Part shown: positions 61,875-61,892 of the stretch, piece by piece
Layout: each line of letters starts with the position of its first letter
Position numbering within the stretch: position 1 is the first letter of the stretch
Source: UMGS172 sp045649545
Lineage (GTDB): Bacteria; Bacillota; Clostridia; Oscillospirales; Acutalibacteraceae
Direction of reading: 5' to 3'
DNA length: 61,892 bases
Assembly (NCBI GenBank): GCA_045649545.1
Contig: JAZRQE010000055.1
Span: 1 to 61,892 of the forward strand
Position numbers and translations under genes: made by a program
Notes under the pieces: model-generated
The model's input: the letters and a program-made list of their open reading frames with translations, nothing else
Databases searched by the model: none
What the model was told of the DNA's origin: nothing

Positions 61875-61892
61875 TTTTTCTACTCATAGCTA

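Noticed and set aside
1..61892. tRNA or rRNA genes
   Set aside because: No cloverleaf, GTTCRANYC block or rRNA sequence was recognised in the intergenic gaps; most gaps are too short.

Overview
The window reads as a chromosomal segment of a low-GC, Gram-positive anaerobe of the class Clostridia, most likely a gut-type Oscillospirales/Ruminococcaceae relative. The grounds are an IspH–ribosomal protein S1 fusion, the order rsmG–noc, a Clostridia-style rimP–nusA–ylxR–ylxQ–infB–rbfA–nrnA–truB–ribF operon, a spore-type LysM/GH18 protein, strong Shine-Dalgarno sites before most genes, and TTG/GTG starts. This is inferred from gene content; no database search was possible. No rRNA, tRNA or CRISPR array was recognised.

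Layout. 1–4.6 kb: a cut-off FAD dehydrogenase, a BaiN/YhiN-type flavoprotein, noc, rsmG and a divergent LysM-GH18 gene. 4.6–6.2 kb: two small membrane proteins. 6.2–14.5 kb: one long leftward run (Nudix, RING-like zinc membrane protein, galU, lexA, rnhA, queT, a second BaiN-like flavoprotein, cmk, ispH-S1), headed by a promoter that contains a LexA-box-like site, carrying a preQ1-I-like riboswitch in front of queT and ending at a hairpin terminator. 14.6–19.1 kb: an unknown membrane protein, a purine PRTase-like gene, a HIT protein and alaS.

19.1–35.1 kb: a large leftward carbohydrate locus and the most distinctive part of the window. It encodes an unusually large solute-binding protein with two carbohydrate-binding-like domains, two complete MalF/MalG-type permease pairs, an NHL–TPR–YIP1 membrane protein, a DUF5696-type lipoprotein that looks like a glycoside hydrolase, and a 1283-residue surface protein built from five InlB-B-repeat modules and five jelly-roll-like modules. 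No ATPase is encoded here, so a shared MsmX-type ATPase elsewhere is expected. Together these could bind, trim and import a glycan at the cell surface.

35.4–42.3 kb: enolase, then rightward genes for an HprK/PEPCK-like P-loop protein, RlmB, a degenerate P-type-ATPase-like membrane protein with a long acidic head, and an O-antigen-ligase-like protein. 42.3–51.3 kb: inorganic pyrophosphatase, a 180-bp cluster of six back-to-back inverted repeats, and the rimP–ribF operon with its own sigma-A promoter. 51.3–54.6 kb: citrate synthase and an ACT-domain/UPF0210 pair. 54.7–61.2 kb: rightward genes for a DUF4825-like protein, an unknown secreted protein, cardiolipin synthase, an HtrA-type protease and a ComM/YifB ATPase. 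The right edge holds an IS200-type insertion element.
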